Positions 44,300 through 53,418 of a stretch of DNA of 64,000 bases are shown in pieces. Position 1 is the first letter of the stretch, and every line of letters starts with the position of its first letter. The position numbers were made by a program, and so were the translations under genes. The notes under the pieces were generated by a model. That model made no database searches. It had not been told where the DNA came from and saw only the letters and a list, made by a program, of their open reading frames with translations. Source of the stretch: Paenibacillus sp. 37 (GTDB lineage Bacteria; Bacillota; Bacilli; Paenibacillales; Paenibacillaceae); contig NZ_CP043761.1 of the NCBI RefSeq assembly GCF_008386395.1, forward strand, positions 2,542,001 through 2,606,000, in the 5' to 3' direction.

Positions 44300-45418
44300 A
44301 TGAATGAAACAATTTTAAAAGAACAATCCATACCTGTATATATACTTTCAGGTTTTTTGGGAAGTGGAAAAACAACACTGCTTGTTCAGTTGATCGAACA
44401 TTGGCAACAGCAGGGTTTGCGTCCCGCAGTGGTTATGAATGAGTTAGGCGAAGTCAATCTGGATGGTCAGATTGTGGATTCCACCGTTCCGATGACCGAG
44501 ATGTTAGGTGGCTGTATCTGTTGTACCGTACGTGGTGACTTGGGATTGCAACTTGCTGATCTCGTTCAAGAGGAATCACCGGATGTGATCGTTATTGAAG
44601 CAACCGGTGCGGCAAATCCAATGGAGATTCTGGATGCGGTAACGGAAACCTCGCTCTACATGCGACTGGAACTGAAAAGTCTCATTACCGTTGTGGATGC
44701 GGCACATCTATCTGGTTTGTATCAGGAGCAGAAGGGGCAGACCTTTAAACTGATGCAGGAGCAGATTCGCTGTGCGTCTGTGCTTCTCTTGAACAAAACG
44801 GATCGGGTGAGCGCACAGGAACTGAAGGATCTGGAACAGCTTTTGGCAAAATGGAATGGCTTCGCACCTGTAATCCCTACAGTCAAATGTGAGGTGGAGA
44901 TGGATCTGTTGCTTCGCAGTGGGGCAGACGTGCATGTACGTGATTCAGCTTCTGAAGCAGGTAAGCCAGCTCACCAAGAGCATCATGTGCATACGGAAAC
45001 CTGTGGTACACATGGCTGCAATCATGGACATGAACATACTGATCATACAGTCCAAGGCGATGATACGAATACTGACGCATCCCATAGCCCTGTCCATGCC
45101 CACAGTCACGAGCATTCCGCTCCTCATGCATCACATGAACATGTCATGGTATATACGCATTATTTCAGTCAACCGGTGAACAGCGAGGCGTTTGAACAGT
45201 TTGTATCTGCTTTGCCACGAGACGTGTATCGAGCAAAAGGCATTTTATCGTTTAGTGACACGGCGAGTCGCTTCTGGTTCCAGTATGCCTACCGTGAATC
45301 GGACTACATGAAGATCACACCTCAGGGAGATGTCCCTAATGTTGCTGTGTTTATAGGTGAACATTTTGACCAAACTGTCATTCGTGACCAATTACTGGAA
45401 TTGGAAGCGATAAAGTAG
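44300..45418 (+). CDS. G3E-family GTPase, CobW/ZNG1-type metallochaperone
   Basis: A 372-residue GTPase. Walker A GFLGSGKTT is at about 18-26, the metal-binding CxCC motif in GGCICCTVRGD near 73-83, and LLNKTDRVS is the G4 NKxD. Between about 220 and 290 lies an insert packed with histidines (TCGTHGCNHGHEHTDH and similar runs), followed by the CobW C-terminal domain (YTHYFSQPVNSEAFEQFV). Such proteins deliver zinc or another transition metal. I saw no clear Zur box upstream. A cysteine-rich DUF326 gene follows, suggesting a metal-handling pair. ATG after AGAGAGGTGTATACGC. Confidence 0.9.
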   Translation: MNETILKEQSIPVYILSGFLGSGKTTLLVQLIEHWQQQGLRPAVVMNELGEVNLDGQIVDSTVPMTEMLGGCICCTVRGDLGLQLADLVQEESPDVIVIEATGAANPMEILDAVTETSLYMRLELKSLITVVDAAHLSGLYQEQKGQTFKLMQEQIRCASVLLLNKTDRVSAQELKDLEQLLAKWNGFAPVIPTVKCEVEMDLLLRSGADVHVRDSASEAGKPAHQEHHVHTETCGTHGCNHGHEHTDHTVQGDDTNTDASHSPVHAHSHEHSAPHASHEHVMVYTHYFSQPVNSEAFEQFVSALPRDVYRAKGILSFSDTASRFWFQYAYRESDYMKITPQGDVPNVAVFIGEHFDQTVIRDQLLELEAIK

Positions 45419-45491
45419 GTTAGATGATTCAATATTCCTCCGAACTGGGTATTAAGATGCATAGCAAACTTTGCCTGGGAGGTAACTTTAA

Positions 45492-45827
45492 ATGACACAA
45501 CAACAATATCAACAATGTATCGATGCTTGCCTGGAGTGCATGAATGCATGCAATGTATGTTACATATCGAGTCTGAAAGAATATGATCTGGCGATGTTGC
45601 GTGATTGCATTCGTTTGAATCGGGAATGTGCGGAGATCTGCAGTTTTGCTGCACAAGCGATGACACGTGGAAGTGATTTCATTGCTGAAATATGCGAATT
45701 GTGTGTGAAAGCTTGTGAAGCTTGTGCCGCAGAGTGTGGCAAACACAACCACGATCACTGCCAAGCATGTGCAGAGGCTTGCCGCAGCTGTGCAGAAGCT
45801 TGCCGATTGATGGCAGCAGTAGCGTAA
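45492..45827 (+). CDS. Cysteine-rich four-helix-bundle protein, DUF326 (Csp-like)
   Basis: A 111-residue protein with 18 cysteines, many in CxxC or CxxxC spacing (CIDACLECMNACNVC at the start, CELCVKACEACAAEC and CQACAEACRSCAEAC near the end) plus an HNHDHC histidine cluster. DUF326 proteins fold as four-helix bundles; the related Csp proteins store Cu(I) inside the bundle. There is no signal peptide, so this is a cytosolic type. ATG after CTGGGAGGTAACTTTAA. It lies 73 bases after the G3E GTPase gene. Confidence 0.85.
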   Translation: MTQQQYQQCIDACLECMNACNVCYISSLKEYDLAMLRDCIRLNRECAEICSFAAQAMTRGSDFIAEICELCVKACEACAAECGKHNHDHCQACAEACRSCAEACRLMAAVA

Positions 45828-45873
45828 ATATTATTTCACTGGAATATATAATTAAAACCGATAATGACCGTTG

Positions 45874-45948
45874 TCCCCTAAGGGAAGGCAGTGTACACAA
45901 GCATCTGAGACGATGTGCCTATGTGTTGCCTTTCAGTAGGGGATTTTT
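45874..45948 (+). terminator. Terminator after the DUF326 gene
   Basis: TCCCCTA (45874-45880) pairs with TAGGGGA (45937-45943), with an inner AAGGCA/TGCCTT stem, followed by TTTTT. Confidence 0.75.
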
Positions 45949-45956
45949 AATGCAGG

Positions 45957-45985
45957 TTGCCAAGTCTGATCGTGGTATGTATAAT
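45957..45985 (+). promoter_or_regulatory. SigA promoter of the argS T-box transcript
   Basis: TTGCCA (45957-45962), 17 bases, TATAAT (45980-45985). Confidence 0.75.
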
Positions 45986-46009
45986 GATGGCAATGAATTG
46001 AAATGAAGA

Positions 46010-46319
46010 ATATCAATGATCGGGAGAGTAGCCAGATCCATACATGACAGCGAGCCGGGAGAGGTGGAAGCCGGTATGACATGACCTGAGTGAACCGCAC
46101 CCGTGAGATGGTTATCCGAAAAGATGTACGTATCCCAATTGGGGATAGGCCAGATCTGTCTGAGGGTAACCCGGCTTGCGACCGTTATACGCATCGAGCG
46201 GAACAGGTTCTACGGGTATGCATGTTGATGCATATGAAGAGCAGCCTGTTCACCTAGAGTGGTACCGCGGGAACTGTTAAGTCAGCTCTCGTCTCTTATG
46301 TAGAGACGAGAGCTTTTTT
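46010..46319 (+). promoter_or_regulatory. T-box riboswitch of argS
   Basis: The conserved T-box core AGAGTGGTACCGCGGG is at about 46256-46271, stem I begins with GGGAGAGTAG near 46021, and the distal AGCGAGCCGGGAGAGGTGGAAG loop precedes it as usual. In the specifier region GTGAACCGCACC the codon CGC (46096-46098) reads arginine, which fits argS. The terminator half pairs AGCTCTCGTCTC (46284-46295) with GAGACGAGAGCT (46303-46314) before six T. Uncharged tRNA-Arg would prevent termination. Confidence 0.9.
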
Positions 46320-46363
46320 GTGTTTATTTTTAGCCACTAATGAATGGATAAGGAGTGTTAGAC

Positions 46364-48094
46364 ATGTTGATGAAGCAGGCTGCGGCCGATATTGCCCCTT
46401 TAACGGGATTGAATGAACAAGAGGTTATGAGATTATTGGAAGTTCCACCACAAGCGGAGATGGGTGATGCAGCATTCCCTTGTTTTGCATTGGCGAAGTC
46501 ATTAAAAAAAGCACCGGCAGTCATTGCCACTGAGCTCGCAACGGGATTACAGGCATCTGGAATTGAAGCGACTCCCGCCGGGCCGTATGTAAATATCCGT
46601 TTCAATCGGGAGAAGCTCGCGCCGAATCTGCTTAAAGAACTGGGGAATGCGGCATTTGGTAAGCTTCAGCTTGGTCAAGGTTCGCGTGTTGTGATTGATA
46701 TGTCTTCCCCTAACATCGCAAAACCCTTCGGAATCGGACATTTGCGTTCTACTGTAATCGGTGCAGCACTGTATCGGTTGTATAATGAAGCAGGTTATAC
46801 CTCCGTAAGTGTGAATCATCTGGGAGACTGGGGAACCCAGTTTGGCAAGCAGATCGCAGCATACAAACGGTGGGGCAATGATGAAGCGCTGCAGGCAGAC
46901 CCGATCCGTACTTCTCTGGAGCTGTACGTGCGCTTCCACGATGAGGCGGAGAACGATCCTTCACTGGAGATTGAGGCACGCGAGTGGTTCCGCAAGCTGG
47001 AGCAAGGAGATGATGAAGCACAGCGGTTATGGGCATTCTTTGTGGAAGTGAGCATGAAGGAATTCAACCGGATGTATGAACGTCTGAATGTACAGTTCGA
47101 CCATACGCTGGGAGAGAGCTTTTACAATGACAAGATGGGCGCAGTGGTTGAAGAACTCAAGACAAAAGGTTTACTTGAAGAGAGTGACGGAGCACTCGTG
47201 GTACGCTTAGAGGATGAGAACATGCCCCCGTGTCTGATTATCAAAAAAGATGGCACAACGATCTATCCTACACGGGATTTGGCTACGGCGGTTTATCGTC
47301 ATGATGTGATGAAGGCAGATCGGTTGTTATACGTGGTCGGAGGCGAGCAGAAGTTACATTTCCGTCAGGTATTTGCGGTCCTATCCCGGATGGGTCATGA
47401 ATGGTCTGCGAAGTGTGAACATATCCCGTTTGGCCTAATGCGTTTTGAGGGACGGAAAATGTCTACCCGCCGCGGTAAAGTTGTCTTTTTGCAGGAAGTG
47501 TTGGATGAGGCAGTTGCTCGTGCTTTGCAGATTATTCAGGAGAAAAACCCGAATCTGGAGAACCCTCAGAAGGTGGCTGAGGCTGTTGGTGTAGGTGCCA
47601 TTGTCTTCGGTGATCTGCGGAATAATCGGTTAAACGATGTGGACTTCTCCCTGGAAGATGCGGTGAGTTTTGAAGGGGAGACCGGACCTTATGTGCAATA
47701 CACCCATGCTCGGATTCAAAGTGTGCTTGCCAAGGCAGAAGAGGCGATGCGTATGGAAAATGAAAACCCATTGACTAAACCCAACCTTGCGGAAGGTGAG
47801 AATAACACAGAAACCACTTCATCCCTTATCGGAGATACCTCATGGGCATTGCTGAAACTGCTTGGTGATTATCCCGAGTATCTGGAAAAAGCAATTCATC
47901 GGAATGAGCCTTCGGTCATTGCCAAATATACAATAGATGTCGCTCAAGCGTTCAACCGCTTCTATCACGCCGAACGGATTGCGGATGCGTCATCTGATGT
48001 AAGATCCTTCCGGGTGGCATTGGCCAAACGGACTGCCGAACGACTCGCGTACAGTTTACATTTGCTAGGTGTGCAGGCCCCGGAACGGATGTGA
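46364..48094 (+). CDS. argS: Arginine-tRNA ligase
   Basis: A 576-residue class I aminoacyl-tRNA synthetase. The Add-1 N-terminal domain spans about 1-95. PNIAKPFGIGHLRSTVIG (HIGH-type signature) is near 117-134 and RKMSTRRGKVV (KMSK variant) near 364-374. The DALR anticodon-binding domain is at the C-terminus. It is of the type typical for Firmicutes with a split from B. subtilis in several loops. ATG 46364 follows ATAAGGAG at seven bases. Controlled by the upstream T-box. Its end overlaps or abuts the ABC ATPase gene. Confidence 0.96.
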   Translation: MLMKQAAADIAPLTGLNEQEVMRLLEVPPQAEMGDAAFPCFALAKSLKKAPAVIATELATGLQASGIEATPAGPYVNIRFNREKLAPNLLKELGNAAFGKLQLGQGSRVVIDMSSPNIAKPFGIGHLRSTVIGAALYRLYNEAGYTSVSVNHLGDWGTQFGKQIAAYKRWGNDEALQADPIRTSLELYVRFHDEAENDPSLEIEAREWFRKLEQGDDEAQRLWAFFVEVSMKEFNRMYERLNVQFDHTLGESFYNDKMGAVVEELKTKGLLEESDGALVVRLEDENMPPCLIIKKDGTTIYPTRDLATAVYRHDVMKADRLLYVVGGEQKLHFRQVFAVLSRMGHEWSAKCEHIPFGLMRFEGRKMSTRRGKVVFLQEVLDEAVARALQIIQEKNPNLENPQKVAEAVGVGAIVFGDLRNNRLNDVDFSLEDAVSFEGETGPYVQYTHARIQSVLAKAEEAMRMENENPLTKPNLAEGENNTETTSSLIGDTSWALLKLLGDYPEYLEKAIHRNEPSVIAKYTIDVAQAFNRFYHAERIADASSDVRSFRVALAKRTAERLAYSLHLLGVQAPERM

Positions 48095-48099
48095 TCCCA

Positions 48100-49155
48100 A
48101 TGACATGGAGTACACGTGGTATTTTCAAGAAGTCGGATCAAGCTACACCAAACTCATCAGTCCGAGGTATATTGCTTCAACAAGTGAGCAAGAGATTAGG
48201 TCATGCTCAGGTACTGAATCAAATTAATCTGGAAGTGGAACAGGGTGAATGTGCTGTGCTTGTTGGCAGAAACGGCTCGGGAAAAAGCACGTTGCTACGT
48301 ATGTTGGCAGGTATTTTGTTACCCGATACAGGATCGATCCAGCGCACAATGAAGGGTTCTGATGGGTATGCAGTAGATGGCCTGCCACGTTTACCCTTTA
48401 CATCTAGGGAGTACTTGTGGGACATGGGTCGGATTCGGGGCATTCGCCCCGAAATACTGCGTGAGCGGATTAGAGAACTTAGTGAACTTTTATATCTGGA
48501 TACCGCGATCGATCAGAAGTTACCCCTATTATCCAAGGGCACATTGCAAAAAGTAAATTTGATTCAGGCCCTGTTACCTGGACCGGGTGGTCTTTTGTTG
48601 CTGGATGAACCGTTGTCAGGCTTGGATATTCCAGCTCAAGAGGGCATTGTATCCTTATTGGGGCAATGGAAGGATGAAGGGACATCCATCGTTACAGCTT
48701 GTCATGAACCGTTGCTTATTGAACGTTTGGCAGACCAGGTGATTGTGTTGAAGAAAGGCCGCGTGCTCCGCTACTGGAGTCGTGAAGATATACTACAAGC
48801 TGGCGAACCCGCTGTACGTATTCAAAGTCTGACGAAAGCTGGAGAGGATCTCGCTAACGATCTATCGATTGTACAACAACCGGGAGTACTGTCTTTGGTT
48901 CGTAATACAAGCTCGGGGAAATCCAATTCTTGGTTGTGGGATTGGAAAATAGTTCAACAATCAACAGATGATGTCCTCAAAAGAATTTTGGCATCCGGAG
49001 GTTCGGTTGTGTCTGTACAACAGGAGGAAAGTCAATTACATATGGAAAGTCTGCTGGAAGGACAACATCCAGCTGTACATACGAGTCTTAGAGGTGTCAC
49101 AGAATCTGTCGACTTAAGCTCTTCCATGGATGATGCGGGGGGAGAAGCCAAATGA
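48100..49155 (+). CDS. ABC transporter ATP-binding protein
   Basis: A protein of about 351 residues. The ATPase domain (about 25-235) has Walker A GRNGSGKST near 57-65, a weak signature LSKGTLQKVNLIQALL, Walker B GLLLLDEPLSGLD and the H-loop TACHE. The last 110 residues are an added, mostly hydrophilic domain that I cannot assign. GTG 48091 (overlapping the argS stop) and ATG 48100 are both possible; neither has a strong ribosome site. The permease gene overlaps its 3' end, so the two probably form one exporter. Substrate unknown. Confidence 0.88.
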   Translation: MTWSTRGIFKKSDQATPNSSVRGILLQQVSKRLGHAQVLNQINLEVEQGECAVLVGRNGSGKSTLLRMLAGILLPDTGSIQRTMKGSDGYAVDGLPRLPFTSREYLWDMGRIRGIRPEILRERIRELSELLYLDTAIDQKLPLLSKGTLQKVNLIQALLPGPGGLLLLDEPLSGLDIPAQEGIVSLLGQWKDEGTSIVTACHEPLLIERLADQVIVLKKGRVLRYWSREDILQAGEPAVRIQSLTKAGEDLANDLSIVQQPGVLSLVRNTSSGKSNSWLWDWKIVQQSTDDVLKRILASGGSVVSVQQEESQLHMESLLEGQHPAVHTSLRGVTESVDLSSSMDDAGGEAK

Positions 49156-49862
49156 TCTATCTGACCCGATATTTGTTAAGGCATCACATTCGCTCACAGA
49201 AATATTTTGCACCGGTTATCTTTTATATCATCGCCATGCTGCTGATCTATTCTTACAAACCCAACCCAATTGCCGACAGTTACAGCGTTACGGCTATGCT
49301 GTTATTTCTGGCAGCTGCTTGGCTCGGAGTAATGGTGATGAATACCGAACCTGCAAAGCAGGTTCAATTACTTGTCCTTCATGCAGGAAGCAGGCGTAAG
49401 GTGGTAACAAGTCAACTCATCTGTGCCTGGATCATGCAATTCATGCTCACCGTAATCACTGTGCTGTATCCCGTGTTCGCGGGAATGTTCGAGAGACAAC
49501 TCACAGGTGAGGAGTGGATGATGACTTGGTTAGGACATCTGGGGTTATCACTGCTGGGATTAGGCATTAGTGTATTCTTTCAAAAATCGTACATTCCCTT
49601 GCTTAGTCGCAGTATGCCTGCCCTCATTATTGTATTATTACTATCGTTTATCCAAGGTTCCTTAAGCGAACGTTTGCCTGAATCGTTAGAATGGATCGGC
49701 CGTATTCTTCCACCAGCCTTTTATCTGGTTCGTGAGATGATGTTATTTGATGAATCCAAGATGAACTCTTTTGTTTCGGTTACGCTGTGGACTGTGATCT
49801 ATGCATTAGCGTTACTAATCATCCATGTGTGGCTGTCCGGGAGAAGAGATCTGCGGGGTTAG
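49152..49862 (+). CDS. ABC transporter membrane subunit
   Basis: A 236-residue membrane protein with about six helices, among them FAPVIFYIIAMLLIYSY, YSVTAMLLFLAAAWLGVMVM, IMQFMLTVITVLYPVFAGMF, HLGLSLLGLGISVFF, ALIIVLLLSFIQ and LWTVIYALALLIIHVWL. It overlaps the ATPase gene by four bases (ATGA), the classic pairing of an ABC-2-type exporter. No substrate hint in the neighbourhood. Confidence 0.8.
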   Translation: MIYLTRYLLRHHIRSQKYFAPVIFYIIAMLLIYSYKPNPIADSYSVTAMLLFLAAAWLGVMVMNTEPAKQVQLLVLHAGSRRKVVTSQLICAWIMQFMLTVITVLYPVFAGMFERQLTGEEWMMTWLGHLGLSLLGLGISVFFQKSYIPLLSRSMPALIIVLLLSFIQGSLSERLPESLEWIGRILPPAFYLVREMMLFDESKMNSFVSVTLWTVIYALALLIIHVWLSGRRDLRG

Positions 49863-49961
49863 AAGACGCGCTTCCCGATAACTTGAATGTTGCTCTTGGT
49901 TTGGTTAGGATAGAGGGACATGGAATGGATAACATCGTACGGTTGAAGGAGGCGCTCGCAT

Positions 49962-50507
49962 ATGCAAAATACAGATATCCAGAATGGTGACATGCTGGAC
50001 AGCGAACACTCCAGGGAATTGTTTGCCTATTACGGATTGGCCGTGTACTACGGGCAGGCGCTTGAACAGCAGCTGGTCAATCTGATTTTATTAATGAAAA
50101 TGTCTCAGGGCAAGGCTGTGTCTGAAGAAGACCTGGAAGATCTGTACGAACGAAAGATGAGCAGTTCACTGGGGCAGCTCATTCACGAAGTACGTCATCA
50201 TTTTACATTCTCTGAGGAAGAGACTCGCCAGTTGAATGAATTATGGCAGCAACGTAACCGTATCGTACATCACTACTTCAAGGAACGAATTCACGAGACA
50301 TTCAGTCCGGAAGGACGCTCACGCATGATTAAGGAATTGGAGGATTTCAAAGACCGTGCACAGGAGTTGGAGATACGTCTTCAGCAGTATACGGGTGCAT
50401 GGATTGCAGAGCTTGGTCTGGATGCCGAATCCGCAGCAGCTCTGCAAACGCTGGAGCGGATGCATACCGAGAGTATGCAAGCGAGGGCTTTGGAAGAGGA
50501 TGAATGA
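49962..50507 (+). CDS. Uncharacterised protein with a HEPN-like RxxxxH motif
   Basis: A 181-residue all-helical, soluble protein. Helix-rich segments flank QQRNRIVHHYFKERI near residues 103-117, which contains the R-x4-6-H pattern of HEPN ribonucleases (RNRIVHH). The surrounding ELFAYYGLAVYYGQALEQQLVNLIL and LEDFKDRAQELEIRLQQY helices fit a HEPN-type bundle, but the family is not confirmed. HEPN toxins usually pair with an MNT antitoxin; none is adjacent. ATG after GAAGGAGGCGCTCGCAT. It overlaps the DUF218 gene by ATGA. Confidence 0.6.
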   Translation: MQNTDIQNGDMLDSEHSRELFAYYGLAVYYGQALEQQLVNLILLMKMSQGKAVSEEDLEDLYERKMSSSLGQLIHEVRHHFTFSEEETRQLNELWQQRNRIVHHYFKERIHETFSPEGRSRMIKELEDFKDRAQELEIRLQQYTGAWIAELGLDAESAAALQTLERMHTESMQARALEEDE

Positions 50508-51130
50508 CAAGCAAACGGATAACCAAACGCTGGATATTAATGACGGTTCTGGCTGTAGTATTCGTTGGAATCCTGTGGACTGTGGTTACGGCAGTACGTA
50601 TATCAGTATACACGGATGAGGATTCACCCAGGATATCGGATGCAGCGATCATTCTGGGCGCAGCCGTGGTGGGGGATAACCCTTCACCTGTATTTCGCGA
50701 ACGTATTGAACACGGGATTGAATTATACCGTCAGGGTACAGTTCGTAATCTGCTTTTCACAGGCGGGTCAGGTGATGCTGGAGAACATACGGAAGCTGAA
50801 GTGGGTCAGAAGTATGCCATTGCACATGGAGTAGATCCTGCGGATATTCGCATAGAGACCAAATCCAGAATTACCGAGGAGAATCTTCTCAATTCAATTC
50901 CAATTGGTGAACAGGCCGGTTATCAAACCTATACGATTGTGAGTGATCCGCTGCATATGAAACGGGCCATGAAGCTGGCTGCCGGGCTGGGTATGGATGC
51001 CGTACCATCTCCGACACGAACAACGGCTTATCGAACCTGGCGCAGCAAGTTTCCTTTTCTCGCAAGGGAGACTGTGATGTACATGGGATATACGATCAAG
51101 GGATGGATAGACAATCCGCAGCAGCCATGA
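50504..51130 (+). CDS. YdcF/SanA-family (DUF218) membrane-anchored protein
   Basis: A 208-residue protein with one N-terminal membrane helix (WILMTVLAVVFVGILWTVVTA, about 9-29) and an extracytoplasmic DUF218 domain: DAAIILGAAVVGDNPSPVFRERIEHGIELYRQG, LLFTGGSGDAGEHTEAEVGQKYAIAHGV and VSDPLHMKRAMKLAAGLG. SanA in E. coli affects vancomycin permeability; the biochemical activity is unknown. The start overlaps the preceding gene (ATGA), so the two are translated together. Confidence 0.85.
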   Translation: MTSKRITKRWILMTVLAVVFVGILWTVVTAVRISVYTDEDSPRISDAAIILGAAVVGDNPSPVFRERIEHGIELYRQGTVRNLLFTGGSGDAGEHTEAEVGQKYAIAHGVDPADIRIETKSRITEENLLNSIPIGEQAGYQTYTIVSDPLHMKRAMKLAAGLGMDAVPSPTRTTAYRTWRSKFPFLARETVMYMGYTIKGWIDNPQQP

Positions 51131-51202
51131 GGTTGCACGCGGATTGTTTTTTTGTCTGGACGAAATAAACAGTAACCGAACATACCTCCAGATGAAAATA
51201 CA

Positions 51203-51258
51203 AAAAAACCGATCTACACCGCAAACCCTAAGGTAGCTGTGTAGATCGATTTTTGTTT
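51203..51258. terminator. Bidirectional terminator
   Basis: A stem CGATCTACAC (51210-51219 region) with GTGTAGATCG (51239-51248), with flanking A-run and T-run, lies between the convergent DUF218 gene and bmrD. It serves both strands. Confidence 0.75.
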
Positions 51259-51315
51259 TGCTGTCGAGTACATCATTTTTGGTTGATTACTTAAAGAGCT
51301 ATCTGTTTTACACTG

Positions 51316-53406
51316 TTATGCATTGCCTCCGGCAAAGGAGGCTGATGTTCGAACAGTCTCGCCTGAGGGATTCTCAAGCGTTGCGACCGCTGCTGCTTGC
51401 GCACCTTGCTGAAGCTGATACATCTTATAATAGCGGCCTTTAAGCTCCATCAGTTCATCATGTGCACCCTGCTCAACGATGCGCCCGCGATGCAGAACCA
51501 AAATCTGATCTGCTGAACGAATAGTGGAGAGACGGTGAGCAATGATGAAGGTGGTACGTCCTTTTTTGAGGACTTCAAGTGCATTCTGAATGAGTGCTTC
51601 CGTTTCCGTATCAATATTGGCAGTCGCTTCATCCAGAATGAGGATGGCCGGATCAAATGCGAGTGCACGAGCGAAGGAGATTAACTGACGCTGACCAGCG
51701 GACAATGTGCTTCCTTTTTCAATGACAGGTTCGTCAAAGCCTTGAGGCAAATGAGCCAGTATACGTTCGGCTCCTACATCACGCAGGGCCTGTTCAATTC
51801 GTTCACGGGAGATCTTCTCATCGCCAAGACTGACGTTGGAAGCAATGGTGCCTGTGAACAGATACGGGTCCTGCAATACAATCCCCATATGCTCGCGAAT
51901 CCACTGTTTAGGCAGATCTTTGACGTTCTGACCGTCAATCGTGATCTTGCCTTTTTGCGGATCATAGAACCGGAATAGCAGGTTGATGATTGAGCTTTTA
52001 CCCGAACCGGTGTGGCCGACCAGAGCGACTGTCTGACCTTGGGATGCTTTGAACGAGATATTGTTAAGCACGTAATCTTTTTTATAGGCAAAGGATACAT
52101 CATCGAAGACAACATTCCCTTTGTATCTTGGCATGGAGCCATCCGTTACAGCTTCTCCCTTTTCATCCATCAGCTCAAAGACACGCCCAGCAGATACGAG
52201 GGAGGAGTCCAGGTTGGCGAGTTGATTCACCATACCGGTGATTGGCTGGAACAAGCGACCCAGAACATCAACGAAGGCATACAGAACACCCAGAGAGATA
52301 ATACTTGTGCCATCCAGCACACTGGAACCGAAGTACCACAGGACCACCGCAAAGGCGATATTTCGCAATACGTTAACCAGGTTGTGTGAGGTGAAGGCAT
52401 TCAGGTTGAGCATTTTGTTCTGGTGTTTCATATAGTCATCATTCAGATCTTCGAATTCCTGTTTGGTTTGTTTCTGATGGCGGAATACGCGGATAATGGA
52501 CATCCCCTGAATGGACTCGTTAATGATTGCATTGATCTCACTCAGTCGGGATCGAATGATCGTGTTGTAACGAGTGGCGAATTTGCGATAGAGCACAATC
52601 CATGTAATGAGCATCGGCACAACGAATAATGAGATTAGACCCAGGCGAACATCAAGCAGGAAGAGTGCGACATACACACCTGTAATCGTGATGATTCCTG
52701 AGAAAAAGTTCGAAAGAACGGCAACGAACAGATCCTTGACGGCTTCTGTATCGTTTGTGACCCGAGATACAACTTTACCTGCGGGCAGGTTATCAAAAAA
52801 GTGCACCGGCAGTCGCTGAATATGGGCATACACATCGTTACGCAGTCTTTGAATAACCTTGTTGGCCGAGGATTGCAGCCAGAAAGTTTTACCAAACTCC
52901 ATAATGACCGAGATCACGAGGAAGATCATGTAATACACAATTAATTGATAGATGCTGGGCATCTCCGGTTTGTAAAAAGCAAACAGTTCACCAGCGGACA
53001 GGGGGGTTGCCGCATATTGGCCTGTTACCTCACCTGCGCGTGTAACCGTGAGGGTTCCATCCGTATATGTGCGGTCCCCGTCAGGTGCATTGACCGGTTC
53101 GTTTACAAAATAAAAACTTCTGCCGGCTTGTAATACCCGCACTTCGGAACCTTTATTTTCATCCGGTTCGAACAAACCTTCGCGTTTGTAATTCTTACCG
53201 TTGTAAACTGCGGCTTCATCTGAAGCTGTCGTCTCATAGAAAGGCTGCTCAATCGCGAGCAAGTGATTGTCAATCATGGATTTGGCGATGAATGGCCCGG
53301 CAAGCTCGGCCGCAACACCAATAGTAAGCATAATTAATGCAGCGATAAATGTTCCTTTGGCTTTCAAGGCGTAATCAAGCAGCCTTTTGCCTGTATTAGA
53401 CTTCAA
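51316..53406 (-). CDS. bmrD: Heterodimeric ABC multidrug exporter subunit, BmrD type
   Basis: A 696-residue half-transporter with its own ATPase. The membrane domain (six helices, about 15-400) has a large extracytoplasmic insert between helices 1 and 2 (about 55-155), typical of BmrD/YheH. The nucleotide-binding domain has Walker A GHTGSGKSS, signature LSAGQRQ and a canonical Walker B ILILDEATANID with the catalytic glutamate. TTG start after GTAGGAGGTCAATTCA. It lies 12 bases after bmrC, and the pair should form an exporter with one active and one degenerate site. Confidence 0.9.
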   Translation of the reverse strand: MKSNTGKRLLDYALKAKGTFIAALIMLTIGVAAELAGPFIAKSMIDNHLLAIEQPFYETTASDEAAVYNGKNYKREGLFEPDENKGSEVRVLQAGRSFYFVNEPVNAPDGDRTYTDGTLTVTRAGEVTGQYAATPLSAGELFAFYKPEMPSIYQLIVYYMIFLVISVIMEFGKTFWLQSSANKVIQRLRNDVYAHIQRLPVHFFDNLPAGKVVSRVTNDTEAVKDLFVAVLSNFFSGIITITGVYVALFLLDVRLGLISLFVVPMLITWIVLYRKFATRYNTIIRSRLSEINAIINESIQGMSIIRVFRHQKQTKQEFEDLNDDYMKHQNKMLNLNAFTSHNLVNVLRNIAFAVVLWYFGSSVLDGTSIISLGVLYAFVDVLGRLFQPITGMVNQLANLDSSLVSAGRVFELMDEKGEAVTDGSMPRYKGNVVFDDVSFAYKKDYVLNNISFKASQGQTVALVGHTGSGKSSIINLLFRFYDPQKGKITIDGQNVKDLPKQWIREHMGIVLQDPYLFTGTIASNVSLGDEKISRERIEQALRDVGAERILAHLPQGFDEPVIEKGSTLSAGQRQLISFARALAFDPAILILDEATANIDTETEALIQNALEVLKKGRTTFIIAHRLSTIRSADQILVLHRGRIVEQGAHDELMELKGRYYKMYQLQQGAQAAAVATLENPSGETVRTSASFAGGNA

Positions 53407-53418
53407 TGAATTGACCTC

